Shown here one piece after another: positions 27,137 to 35,620 of a stretch of 64,000 nt of DNA. The notes beneath the pieces are model-generated. The model worked only from the letters and a program-made list of their open reading frames with translations. It did not search any database and had not been told where the DNA came from. Within the stretch, counting starts at the first letter, position 1. Each line of letters opens with the position of its first letter. This DNA comes from Vibrio sp. HI00D65. Its GTDB lineage: Bacteria; Pseudomonadota; Gammaproteobacteria; Enterobacterales; Vibrionaceae. The stretch covers positions 1-64,000 of the forward strand of contig NZ_LWEH01000364.1 in assembly GCF_001635455.1 (NCBI RefSeq). The letters run 5' to 3'. Both the position numbers and the translations under genes were made by a program.

Positions 27137-27234
27137 AAGAATGGAGCTATATCACATGCCCTAATCAATCTGCCTTTAGGGCTAAAATGGACGGTATTTA
27201 CCTACTATTGAAACGTATGGATATTCGAAAGCAT

Positions 27235-27267
27235 GGCTCTTTGAAAATATGCCGGATTCAAAGAGCC
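27235..27267 (-). promoter_or_regulatory. Long hairpin in the porin 3' untranslated region
   Basis: GGCTCTTTGAA (27235-27245) pairs perfectly with TTCAAAGAGCC (27257-27267). It begins about 20 bases after the porin stop codon and lacks a T-tract, so mRNA stabilisation is more likely than termination. Confidence 0.5.
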
Positions 27268-27286
27268 GCTGTTTCTATATCAGTGA

Positions 27287-28570
27287 TTACCACCAAGCTT
27301 CAAACATTGCACCGAACGACAATGTATCGACATTAGTTGTCTTCACAGTGTTGCCTTTAGTTTCTACATCACCCACTGTTGTGTAGAAACGAAGCATTGG
27401 ACGGCTCCAAGGTAAACCACCTAGAGAAACGTTTTGAGAAAGCGTTATTTTCCATGCGTTCTCTTCACCGTCGTCATCGTAATCAACCATGCCGTAGCCC
27501 GCTTCTAACCATGTAGAGTGCACATCATTCCATTGGTATTGCGGACGAACGATACCAGCGTATTCCGTGTTCTCGCGGTCTAGATCAGAACCAGAGTTGT
27601 CTTTATACGACACTAAGTAATCGATGATGAATTGCTCAGATGCTGCGTAGCTACCTTCCAAACTTGCGTAGAAGGTTTGGTAATCACCTTTCAGCTCAAA
27701 TACAGATGAGTCTGCACCGTCACCATACTTCATAACTAACTTGTTAGACTCACCCAAGCCTAAGGTAGCACCCAATAGATATGCAGTTTCATCACTTACT
27801 TTTGGCTTTCCGACTTCATCTGCTTCATCTGATGCAAAACCGTAGTTCGCGTATAGATCCAGCTGACCAATGCCTGCGTTAATTGAGTGAAGCTTAGAGG
27901 TAATTGCGTATCGACCGTTATCGTTCACTAGGCCGCCTTTCACTTGACCTACAAAGCCCATGTCGAGCTTGGCACCACCAAAGTCTAAGTTGTTAAAACC
28001 AGCACCTTGACCATCGTGTGTCATCCAGAAGTAGTCGTTCAAACCTTGTTGTGGACGTTGATGGAAGTCACGACCAGCCCACATGTAAAGCTCAGGCTGA
28101 CTTTCAAAGATGTTGGTTACACCAGCGTACATTTTTTTCATGCTTAGGCCGCCGTCATCAGCCCATACGTCAGCTTCCCAGTGGTCAGCCATGAATACGA
28201 TGTCCCAAATCGCGCCGTTGTCAGCTTGGAAAAGCTTAGCTAACTGCACTTCACCGCCGTTGGCTTCGTTACCTAAACGACCAACAGAGCGACCTGTTGT
28301 ACCGATGTCTACATAACGCTCATCACCACTTTTGTAGTGAGCGCCGTAACGAGCGTAACCAGAGAAGACGATACCGTCTGGTACATTGGTTTCTGCAGTC
28401 AGAACCGCTTGTTGTTGATCATCAACATACTTGATATCACCAACTTGAGATTCCAGCTCTTGGATTCGTTGTTCCAAAGCGGCAAGATCTGTTTCTGCAG
28501 CAAAAGAAGAGATTGAAGCAAGCGAAGCCGCCACTGCGACCGTTATTGGCAAAAGCTTAAATTTTTGCAT
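27287..28570 (-). CDS. LamB-like carbohydrate porin, probably for beta-glucosides
   Basis: A 427-residue outer-membrane protein: signal peptide MQKFKLLPITVAVAASLASI, a short N-terminal coiled coil (DLAALEQRIQELESQV) as in ScrY/BglH-type porins, and a beta-barrel beginning IVFSGYARYGAHYK with the maltoporin-like blocks WAGRDFHQRPQQGLNDYFWM and DLYANYGF. The chain ends in FEAWW with the aromatic C-terminal residue used for barrel insertion. It would let oligosaccharides cross the outer membrane for the adjacent ABC importer. Two LacI-type operators lie in its promoter region, linking it to the same regulon. Confidence 0.88.
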   Translation of the reverse strand: MQKFKLLPITVAVAASLASISSFAAETDLAALEQRIQELESQVGDIKYVDDQQQAVLTAETNVPDGIVFSGYARYGAHYKSGDERYVDIGTTGRSVGRLGNEANGGEVQLAKLFQADNGAIWDIVFMADHWEADVWADDGGLSMKKMYAGVTNIFESQPELYMWAGRDFHQRPQQGLNDYFWMTHDGQGAGFNNLDFGGAKLDMGFVGQVKGGLVNDNGRYAITSKLHSINAGIGQLDLYANYGFASDEADEVGKPKVSDETAYLLGATLGLGESNKLVMKYGDGADSSVFELKGDYQTFYASLEGSYAASEQFIIDYLVSYKDNSGSDLDRENTEYAGIVRPQYQWNDVHSTWLEAGYGMVDYDDDGEENAWKITLSQNVSLGGLPWSRPMLRFYTTVGDVETKGNTVKTTNVDTLSFGAMFEAWW

Positions 28571-28623
28571 TGTAATTCCCTATTATTTTTTTGAGTTTTC
28601 ATCGAACAGGGGAATATTAAGCA

Positions 28624-28639
28624 ATGAAAGCGTTGAAAA
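28624..28639. promoter_or_regulatory. LacI-type operator half-matching, over the porin promoter
   Basis: ATGAAAGCGTTGAAAA has one good half (TGAAAGCG) and a weak second half. It lies just upstream of a TAATAT -10 (complement of 28614-28619) and would overlap the spacer and -35 of the porin promoter. Confidence 0.5.
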
Positions 28640-28759
28640 GTTGGTCGCTGTTCACACTGATAAATTAGGTCGAGAGCCATGAAACTTTTAGAAAAACCAC
28701 ACCCAAAACTATTATTTTAATATCAAAACCTTAGAACAAGAATTGCGTGAAATATCAGC

Positions 28760-28775
28760 TTGAAATCGCTTTCAT
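28760..28775. promoter_or_regulatory. LacI-type operator upstream of the porin promoter
   Basis: TTGAAATCGCTTTCAT, a palindrome with the same TTGAAA-CG-TTxCA pattern as the site at 26621. It is about 190 bases upstream of the porin start codon. Confidence 0.55.
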
Positions 28776-28866
28776 TTCATCAATAATGGCGGGGTCTATC
28801 ACGAAAAGCAGTAAGTAAAAATGAGGAAAACATGGTGTATTTTTGACTGGTTTTCATATATGTGAA

Positions 28867-28899
28867 AAGCCTCAAAATCTATCATCAATTTTGAGGCTT
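28867..28899 (-). terminator. Terminator after the prolyl oligopeptidase gene
   Basis: AAGCCTCAAAAT, a 9-base loop, then its perfect complement, followed on the minus strand by TTTT. It lies about 45 bases downstream of the stop codon. Confidence 0.75.
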
Positions 28900-28943
28900 C
28901 TTAGTTATGGTCCGATATCTATTTTAAGTGATTCAAGACATCT

Positions 28944-31004
28944 CTACGGCGTATCAAGAGACTCAACACCCATGTTGAATAGCGTAAATGCATAAATATC
29001 TGCAGTAAGATCGATAGCTTTACTCAATGGCATTCCAGCACCGTGACCCGCATTAACATCAATACGAATCATCACAGGCATACCACCATCATGCTTGTCT
29101 TGAAGCTCAGCGATGAACTTGTAAGAGTGAGCAGGCACAACACGGTCATCATGATCAGCCGTCGTAACCAGTGTTGCTGGATAGTCAACGCCACGTACCA
29201 CATTGTGAACTGGAGAATAACCAAGCAGGTATTCAAACATCTCTTTGTTTTGTTCAGATGTACCATAGTCGTACGCCCAGCCTTCGCCAGACGTGAATGT
29301 GTGGTAACGCAGCATGTCTAATACTCCAACAGCTGGCAAAGCCACTTGGAATAACTCTGGTCTTTGAGTCATACAGGCCCCCACAAGCAGACCACCATTA
29401 GAGCCACCACGAATCGCCAGCTTGTCGCTACTGGTGTAGTTTTCTGAGATTAGGAATTCTGCTGCAGCGATAAAGTCATCAAACACATTCTGCTTTTGCT
29501 GCTGAGTACCTGCTTTGTGCCACGCCTTACCGTACTCACCGCCGCCTCTCAGATTGGGAACTGCGTACACGCCACCAAGCTCCAACCAACTGCCCACCGT
29601 CCCCGAGAAAGACGGGGTTAGGCTGACATTAAAGCCGCCATAGGCATACAACATGGTTGGGTTATTGCCGTCCAGTTTTAGTCCTTTCTTATAAGAGATA
29701 AACATCGGAACCTGAGTGCCATCTTCTGAAGTATAGAAGACCTGCTTAGATTCAAATTTGTCCGACTCAAACGGAGACTCAGAGCACTGATAGGTTTCCG
29801 ATCTGCCAGATTCAACATCAAAAGAGAAAATCGTTGGCGGCGTAACATAATTGGTAAAGGTGTAATAAAGCTGAGTTTGCTCTTTTTTACCACCCAAGCC
29901 GCTGGCCGTTCCTAATCCTGGCATGTGGAGCTCTCGAACTAGGTTACCTTGGTAATCAAGCTGATCAATTTTGGATACCACGTCCACCATGTAGTGCGCG
30001 AACAAGTACCCTCCACCTGTACTGATGTCTAACGGCTGTGGCTTTTCTGAGATGATGTCTCGCCACTGCTCAGTTCGTGTGTCAAAGCTCACTACCTTAC
30101 CGTTCGGAGCATTAAGATTGGTGTACAGAATGAAGGTCTCATCCTGGTTATCGATGAGATACATGTCGCTATCCACATGACTAATCAGAGTGTTCAACGA
30201 TTGTTCTTGTGAATTTAAGTCGACATAGAACAGTCGGTTACCCGACGTGGACTCTTTCCCAAGAATAATTAAATAACGATCGTCTTCGGTAGTGTAGCCG
30301 GACACATATCGGTGCTGCTCAACGTTGTTCTCTCCAAAGATAACCTTGTCGCTGGCTTGCTCTGTACCTAATTCATGGAAGTACAGCTTATGCTGTTCAG
30401 TGCGAGCAGAAAGTTCACTACCATCGGGCTTATCGTAGCTTGAGTAGTAAAATCCGCGATTGCCTAACCAAGAGATGCCGGTAAATTTGGCGTCGGTGAT
30501 TTCTGTTTCGAGCTGCTGCTTAGTCTCGGTATCAATCACGAAGATCTTACGCCAGTCGCTGCCACCCTCAGAAATACTGTACGCCACTAGGTTACAGTCT
30601 CTCGAAAACGACACTGAGCCCAAAGATGTGGTGCCATCTTCTGAGAAGGTATTCGGGTCTAAGAATACTTCAACCGATTGCCCCTCTTTCTGACGATAGA
30701 GAATACTGTGGTTTTGCAAGCCATCATTGTTGTAGAAGTAGGTGTAATCGCCTCGGACAAACGGCTGCGAGCTCTTTTTGTAGTCTTGCGCTTTTGCTAA
30801 ACGCTCTCGCAGTTCAGCGCAGTAGGGAATTTGAGCAAGGAAATCAAACGTGACTGCATTTTGGCTCACTACCCACTGCGCGGTTTCGTCACTTCTGTCA
30901 TCTTCTAGCCAGCGATAAGGATCTTCGATTATCTGACCAAAATAGTCATCGCTGACAATCTGTTTATTGGTGATTGGATATTGATACTCTTTTAAATAGC
31001 TCAT
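28944..31004 (-). CDS. Prolyl oligopeptidase family serine peptidase (S9A)
   Basis: A 686-residue cytosolic peptidase. The N-terminal seven-blade propeller (EDPYRWLEDDRSDET near 27-41) gates the active site. The C-terminal alpha/beta hydrolase has the nucleophile Ser in GGSNGGLL (near 535), followed by Asp in TADHDDRVVPAHSYK and His in NAGHGAG near 660. Such enzymes cut short peptides after proline. No signal peptide was seen. The length is normal. Its start is 12 bases from the LysR stop codon, so the two genes form an operon; the meaning of that pairing is unclear. Confidence 0.92.
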   Translation of the reverse strand: MSYLKEYQYPITNKQIVSDDYFGQIIEDPYRWLEDDRSDETAQWVVSQNAVTFDFLAQIPYCAELRERLAKAQDYKKSSQPFVRGDYTYFYNNDGLQNHSILYRQKEGQSVEVFLDPNTFSEDGTTSLGSVSFSRDCNLVAYSISEGGSDWRKIFVIDTETKQQLETEITDAKFTGISWLGNRGFYYSSYDKPDGSELSARTEQHKLYFHELGTEQASDKVIFGENNVEQHRYVSGYTTEDDRYLIILGKESTSGNRLFYVDLNSQEQSLNTLISHVDSDMYLIDNQDETFILYTNLNAPNGKVVSFDTRTEQWRDIISEKPQPLDISTGGGYLFAHYMVDVVSKIDQLDYQGNLVRELHMPGLGTASGLGGKKEQTQLYYTFTNYVTPPTIFSFDVESGRSETYQCSESPFESDKFESKQVFYTSEDGTQVPMFISYKKGLKLDGNNPTMLYAYGGFNVSLTPSFSGTVGSWLELGGVYAVPNLRGGGEYGKAWHKAGTQQQKQNVFDDFIAAAEFLISENYTSSDKLAIRGGSNGGLLVGACMTQRPELFQVALPAVGVLDMLRYHTFTSGEGWAYDYGTSEQNKEMFEYLLGYSPVHNVVRGVDYPATLVTTADHDDRVVPAHSYKFIAELQDKHDGGMPVMIRIDVNAGHGAGMPLSKAIDLTADIYAFTLFNMGVESLDTP

Positions 31005-31015
31005 CGTGATCCTTA

Positions 31016-31933
31016 TTAAAAATAGTGAGAAATCGTCAGGTAACGCGTTCTTATGTGTTCAATCAATAACTTAATCTTGTTGGGCGGCTGGCGAGTAAAA
31101 GGGTACACCGCATAAATACCCAACTTCTTTCCCACCAAATCAGGGAAGATGTCCACCAGCTGACCGTTGCGAATATCGTGATAAACCAGACAACGCGGCA
31201 CGTACGCCACACCATGCCCACCTAAGGCGGCTTTTCTTAGCGCGGTCGCGTTGTCAGTCGAGAAAGAACCCGAAACGCGCACGATATATTTGTCGTTGTC
31301 GGTACAACCGTCTTTACCATGCAGAAACTGCCACTCACTCGCCCCTGTGGTTTGATAGGCGTATTGTAAGCAGTTGTGCTCAACTAAGTCTTTGGGCTGC
31401 ATCGGTTTACCGTTCTTGGCGATATACGAAGGCGAGGCACACACCACCCATTGTGAGTCCAATATATGTCGTGCAATCAAGCTGGAGTCTTCTAGATAAC
31501 CGGTACGAATCACCAAGTCCAAACCATCTTCTACTAAGTCAACAAAGCGATTGTCCAGTGACATATCGACCGTTAAACCTGGATGCATATTACAAAACTC
31601 GGCAACGGCGTCTGCCAGAATCAAATCTCCAGAGATAGTAGGCACTGACATTTTGATATGACCGCTGACATTTTCACCAAAGCCTGAAACTGCGTCCATA
31701 GCCTCTTGGGCCGCCTGCTTCACATTTTTGGCTCCGTGCAAAATTGCCTTGCCCGCCTCAGTCAGGGTCAATTTACGCGTCGTTCGATATAATAATTGCA
31801 CGCCAATTTCATCCTCTAGGCGTGCAATTCTTTTACTAACTACCGAATTTGCAAGGTTATTTTGCTCTGCCACCTTGCTGAAACTACCCAGTTCAACTAC
31901 CTGTGAAAACAGGATCAAATCGTCTGCTCGCAT
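31016..31933 (-). CDS. LysR-type transcriptional regulator
   Basis: A 305-residue regulator. The N-terminal winged helix-turn-helix reads LILFSQVVELGSFSKVAEQN and VVSKRIARLEDEIGVQLLYR (residues 6-52). The effector-binding domain follows (SGHIKMSVPTISGDLILADA, DLVIRTGYLEDSSL). Divergent from lldP across 234 bases, so it may control lactate genes, or the peptidase gene behind it. Lactate genes are more often governed by GntR-type LldR; no such gene was seen here. Confidence 0.9.
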   Translation of the reverse strand: MRADDLILFSQVVELGSFSKVAEQNNLANSVVSKRIARLEDEIGVQLLYRTTRKLTLTEAGKAILHGAKNVKQAAQEAMDAVSGFGENVSGHIKMSVPTISGDLILADAVAEFCNMHPGLTVDMSLDNRFVDLVEDGLDLVIRTGYLEDSSLIARHILDSQWVVCASPSYIAKNGKPMQPKDLVEHNCLQYAYQTTGASEWQFLHGKDGCTDNDKYIVRVSGSFSTDNATALRKAALGGHGVAYVPRCLVYHDIRNGQLVDIFPDLVGKKLGIYAVYPFTRQPPNKIKLLIEHIRTRYLTISHYF

Positions 31934-32023
31934 CTGATTATGCCAATTTTGGAATTAATTATTTTCATTATTTCCCTATATCAATGAAAAATAAAGGGGT
32001 AAATTCACGCCAAATTAACAAAA

Positions 32024-32052
32024 CAATTACAAAAGAGTCATTCCAATTACAA
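32024..32052. promoter_or_regulatory. Direct repeat CAATTACAA x2 in the lldP/lysR promoter region
   Basis: CAATTACAA occurs at 32024-32032 and 32044-32052, exactly 20 bases apart, so both copies face the same side of the helix. Candidate regulator sites between the divergent lysR-type and lldP genes; no binding evidence. Confidence 0.35.
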
Positions 32053-32167
32053 GATTCGCAAACAAATGGTTCCCGCTTAGAGGCCAATAGCGAGTCAAAA
32101 AATGACAACCCATAACGTGTTATCTACTTCAAACATGAACGTTTGAAAACAGTACGAGGAAGTACCC

Positions 32168-33862
32168 ATGAGTGAAACTCTACTAGCTCTATTGGCCTTT
32201 TCACCAATAGTTCTTGCAGCGATTCTGCTGGTCGGCCTGAACTGGCCTGCGAAAAAAGCGATGCCAGTGGCATTTGCACTAACCGTTGCTATTGCCCTAT
32301 TTGCTTGGGATATGTCTGGCACTCGCGTGTTGGCCTCTGTATTCCAAGGTTTTGGTATTACCGTGTCGGTTCTCTGGATTGTGTTCGGCGCCATCTTCTT
32401 ATTAAACACTTTGAAACACACCGGAGCTATCACCACCATCCGCAATGGCTTCACGGACATATCCGCTGACCGTCGTGTTCAGGCGATCATCATCGCTTGG
32501 TGTTTCGGTTCCTTCATTGAGGGCGCATCTGGCTTCGGTACACCTGCAGCTATTGCAGCGCCGCTACTGGTTGCTATCGGCTTCCCTGCGCTTGCTGCGG
32601 TATTGATGGGCATGATGATCCAATCGACGCCAGTATCATTCGGCGCGGTGGGTACACCTATCATCGTTGGTGTAAACAAAGGGTTGGACACTCACAACAT
32701 CGGTGAAAGCCTGATTGCTCACGGTTCTACTTGGGACGCTTACCTTCAACAAATCACCTCAAGCGTGGCGCTAATTCACGCCTCTGTGGGTGTGATGATG
32801 CCAGTGTTGATGGCGATGATGCTGACTCGTTTCTTCGGTAAGAACAAAAGCTGGACAGAAGGTTTAGACATTCTACCGTTCGCACTGTTTGCTGGTGCAG
32901 CGTTCACCATCCCTTACGCACTAACCGGTGTCTTCCTAGGCGCTGAGTTCCCATCTCTAATTGGCGGTCTGGTTGGCCTTGCAATTGTCGTTACAGCAGC
33001 AAAACGTGGCTTCCTAGTACCGAAATCAAAATGGGACTTTGAGAGCGAAGACAAATGGCCACCTGAATGGCTAGGTTCTCTGAAAATTGACCTTGATGAC
33101 AACATTCAAGGCCATAAAAAGATGAGCGTGGCGATGGCATGGGCACCTTACGTGCTGCTGGCTGTGACTTTGGTTACGAGTCGTGTTAGCCCTGAGTTCA
33201 AAGGTCTATTGAAGAGCGTTAGCCTATCGTTCAGCAACATTCTTGGTGAAACCGGTGTGAGTACTGCGATTCAACCTCTTTACTTACCGGGCGGCATCTT
33301 AGTATTCGTGGCATTGGTTGCTGTTCTGATTCAAGGCCGCAGCGCAGCGCCACTGGCAAAAGCGTTCGGTGAATCAAGCAAAACACTAATCGGTGCAGGC
33401 TTCGTACTGGTGTTCACCATCCCTATGGTTCGCATCTTCATCAACTCTGGCGTCAATGCAGCTGACCTAGCGAGTATGCCTGTAACCACTGCTAACTTCG
33501 CCGCTGATCTTGTGGGCTCTGCTTTCCCTGCATTGAGTGCGACAGTGGGTGCACTGGGTGCCTTCATTGCGGGTTCGAACACAGTATCAAACATGATGTT
33601 CAGCCAGTTCCAATTCGAAGTAGCGCACACCCTGACTATCTCAAGTGCAGTCGTCGTTGCTCTACAAGCTGTTGGTGCAGCAGCCGGTAACATGATTGCA
33701 ATTCACAACGTGGTAGCCGCTTCGGCAACGGTAGGCCTGCTAGGGCGTGAAGGTGCAACACTACGTAAAACCGTAATCCCAACATTCTACTACTTGGTGA
33801 TGACAGGAATCATCGGCCTAGTGGTTATCTACGGCTTCAATATGACAGACGCACTTATGTAA
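32168..33862 (+). CDS. lldP: L-lactate permease
   Basis: A 564-residue inner-membrane transporter of the LctP family, with about 12-14 helices and the conserved FGSFIEGASGFGTPAAIAAP segment near residue 115. It imports L- and D-lactate (and glycolate in some relatives) with protons. Helical repeats and a cytoplasmic loop near 290-320 (KSKWDFESEDKWPPEWLGSL) are as in the family. Good ribosome binding site GAGGAAG. First gene of the lactate block lldP-lldD-dld. The length is normal. Confidence 0.93.
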   Translation: MSETLLALLAFSPIVLAAILLVGLNWPAKKAMPVAFALTVAIALFAWDMSGTRVLASVFQGFGITVSVLWIVFGAIFLLNTLKHTGAITTIRNGFTDISADRRVQAIIIAWCFGSFIEGASGFGTPAAIAAPLLVAIGFPALAAVLMGMMIQSTPVSFGAVGTPIIVGVNKGLDTHNIGESLIAHGSTWDAYLQQITSSVALIHASVGVMMPVLMAMMLTRFFGKNKSWTEGLDILPFALFAGAAFTIPYALTGVFLGAEFPSLIGGLVGLAIVVTAAKRGFLVPKSKWDFESEDKWPPEWLGSLKIDLDDNIQGHKKMSVAMAWAPYVLLAVTLVTSRVSPEFKGLLKSVSLSFSNILGETGVSTAIQPLYLPGGILVFVALVAVLIQGRSAAPLAKAFGESSKTLIGAGFVLVFTIPMVRIFINSGVNAADLASMPVTTANFAADLVGSAFPALSATVGALGAFIAGSNTVSNMMFSQFQFEVAHTLTISSAVVVALQAVGAAAGNMIAIHNVVAASATVGLLGREGATLRKTVIPTFYYLVMTGIIGLVVIYGFNMTDALM

Positions 33863-33886
33863 GCCATAAGTCGCCGCCAAAGCACT

Positions 33887-33991
33887 TGGCGTTAATACTC
33901 AATTCCCCGACAGCAACACCGTCTAATAAGACAGTTGATGAGTTCCGGGATGGACACTAGAACACATCAACACCCACGAGTATTAACGCCA
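33887..33991. repeat. Long-range inverted repeat between lldP and lldD
   Basis: TGGCGTTAATACTC (33887-33900) and its perfect complement (33978-33991) enclose 77 bases. Inside, GTTGATG (33934-33940) pairs with CATCAAC (33965-33971). Transcribed, this gives a closed, branched RNA fold between the permease and dehydrogenase genes, followed by TTTT. It may be a terminator/attenuator, an RNA-processing site or a small mobile repeat. Confidence 0.55.
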
Positions 33992-34064
33992 TTTTCCCGA
34001 ATTAAAGCAGCCCAAACCAAGCTCTCATAGAAGAACAACATCCCAAGAATTTAGGACTGAAATT

Positions 34065-35204
34065 ATGATCATATCCGCATCGACTGATTACCGAGCCGCA
34101 GCAAAATCAAAATTACCTCCGTTCCTTTTCCACTACATTGACGGTGGTTCTTACGGAGAACACACATTACACCGCAACACGGATGACCTTGCTGAGATTG
34201 CGCTAAAGCAGCGCGTACTCAACGACATGTCGGATCTAAACTTAGAAACCGAGCTGTTCGGCGAGAAGCTTGCGATGCCAATCGCACTGGCGCCTGTTGG
34301 TTTAACGGGTATGTATGCACGACGCGGTGAACTACAAGCCGCAAAAGCCGCAGACAACAAAGGCATCCCATTTACCATGTCGACCGTGTCGGTGTGCCCG
34401 ATTGAAGAAGTCGCGCCTAAGATTGGACGTCCAATGTGGTTCCAGCTTTACGTACTCAAAGATCGCGGCTTCATGAAAAACGCGCTTGAGCGTGCCAAAG
34501 CGGCAGGCGTAACAACATTGGTCTTCACCGTTGATATGCCGGTACCCGGTGCACGCTACCGTGACATGCATTCCGGAATGAGTGGACCAAATGCAGCACT
34601 ACGCCGAGTATTCCAATCTATGCGTCATCCTAGTTGGGCAGTTGATGTCGGCTTGCTGGGTAAACCACACGACCTAGGCAACATCTCTACTTATCGTGGT
34701 TCTCCTACCAAGCTGGAAGACTACATCGGTTGGTTGGGCGACAACTTCGATCCATCGATTTCATGGAAAGATTTAGAGTGGATTCGTGATTTCTGGGACG
34801 GCCCAATGGTCATCAAAGGCATTCTCGACGAAGAAGATGCAAAAGACGCGGTGAGATTTGGCGCAGACGGTATCGTGGTTTCAAATCACGGCGGTCGTCA
34901 GCTTGACGGTGTTCTATCGAGTGCTAAAGCGCTGCCTTTGATTGCTGATGCAGTTAAAGGCGACACCAAGATTCTGGTCGATTCAGGCATTCGCACTGGC
35001 TTAGATGTGGTTCGCATGATGGCACTTGGCGCAGACTGCACCTTGCTTGGCCGCTCTTTCGTATACGCATTAGCAGCTCAAGGACAAGCCGGCGTTGAGA
35101 ACCTACTCGACCTTTACGACAAAGAGATGCGCGTTGCGATGACATTAACTGGCGCAAAAACAATCAAAGACTTAACTCGTGAATCTTTGGTGGGGTTTGA
35201 TTAA
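34065..35204 (+). CDS. lldD: FMN-dependent L-lactate dehydrogenase
   Basis: A 379-residue (beta/alpha)8 flavoenzyme that oxidises L-lactate to pyruvate, passing electrons to quinone at the inner membrane. Family marks: PPFLFHYIDGGSYGEHTL at 18-35, LAMPIALAPVGLTGMYARRG, the phosphate/FMN lysine in VIKGILDEEDA, the catalytic His in VSNHGGRQLDG (near 273), and DSGIRTGLDVVRMMALGAD. The length matches E. coli LldD closely. A hairpin lies after the gene, then a MITE-like element and dld. A short decayed copy of its 3' end occurs at 11721. Confidence 0.95.
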   Translation: MIISASTDYRAAAKSKLPPFLFHYIDGGSYGEHTLHRNTDDLAEIALKQRVLNDMSDLNLETELFGEKLAMPIALAPVGLTGMYARRGELQAAKAADNKGIPFTMSTVSVCPIEEVAPKIGRPMWFQLYVLKDRGFMKNALERAKAAGVTTLVFTVDMPVPGARYRDMHSGMSGPNAALRRVFQSMRHPSWAVDVGLLGKPHDLGNISTYRGSPTKLEDYIGWLGDNFDPSISWKDLEWIRDFWDGPMVIKGILDEEDAKDAVRFGADGIVVSNHGGRQLDGVLSSAKALPLIADAVKGDTKILVDSGIRTGLDVVRMMALGADCTLLGRSFVYALAAQGQAGVENLLDLYDKEMRVAMTLTGAKTIKDLTRESLVGFD

Positions 35205-35252
35205 GCCATTGATTCACTGTAATGCTTTGGTCTACTTAGACTGAAGTTCAAT

Positions 35253-35288
35253 CGGTGTCACAGCAATTCCACTGCTGTTGTGACACCG
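35253..35288 (+). terminator. Hairpin after lldD
   Basis: CGGTGTCAC (35253-35261) pairs with GTGACACCG (35280-35288), with GCA/TGC pairing inside. Only TTTAAG follows, so it may be a weak terminator between lldD and dld. Confidence 0.6.
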
Positions 35289-35318
35289 TTTAAGCACTGG
35301 AAAATAAAATAAAAAGCT

Positions 35319-35585
35319 AGGGCGTATTGATCTTTCGAGCTGATTTTTGCGGCGAGTTGCTGGGGGATTTATACAAGGCAGAGGCGTCGATGTGTAGCTA
35401 GCCTACATGAGAAGCCGATAACGTAGTAGAAATGGTCAGCAAACGCTGCCCGAAGGGTTCAGCTAAAAGCGTTTTACTCTTTGTGGAGGGTGATTTGCTT
35501 AGAGTGACTAGGCTACTTCCCCCTCGCGGCGATTAAAATGCTTTTATCTTGAACAAAATTTAACCACGAAAGGTCAACACGCCCT
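35319..35585. mobile_element. MITE-like element between lldD and dld
   Basis: A 267-base stretch bounded by 19-base terminal inverted repeats: AGGGCGTATTGATCTTTCG on the left and the complement of AGGGCGTGTTGACCTTTCG on the right (17 of 19 match). No open frame of useful size lies inside. A target duplication is not obvious. This is the shape of a miniature inverted-repeat element moved by a transposase elsewhere in the genome. It is absent from the decayed lldD-dld copy at 11.7 kb. Confidence 0.7.
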
Positions 35586-35620
35586 GAACAGTGCCAAATA
35601 AGAAGCACAAGGAAGCAAAG

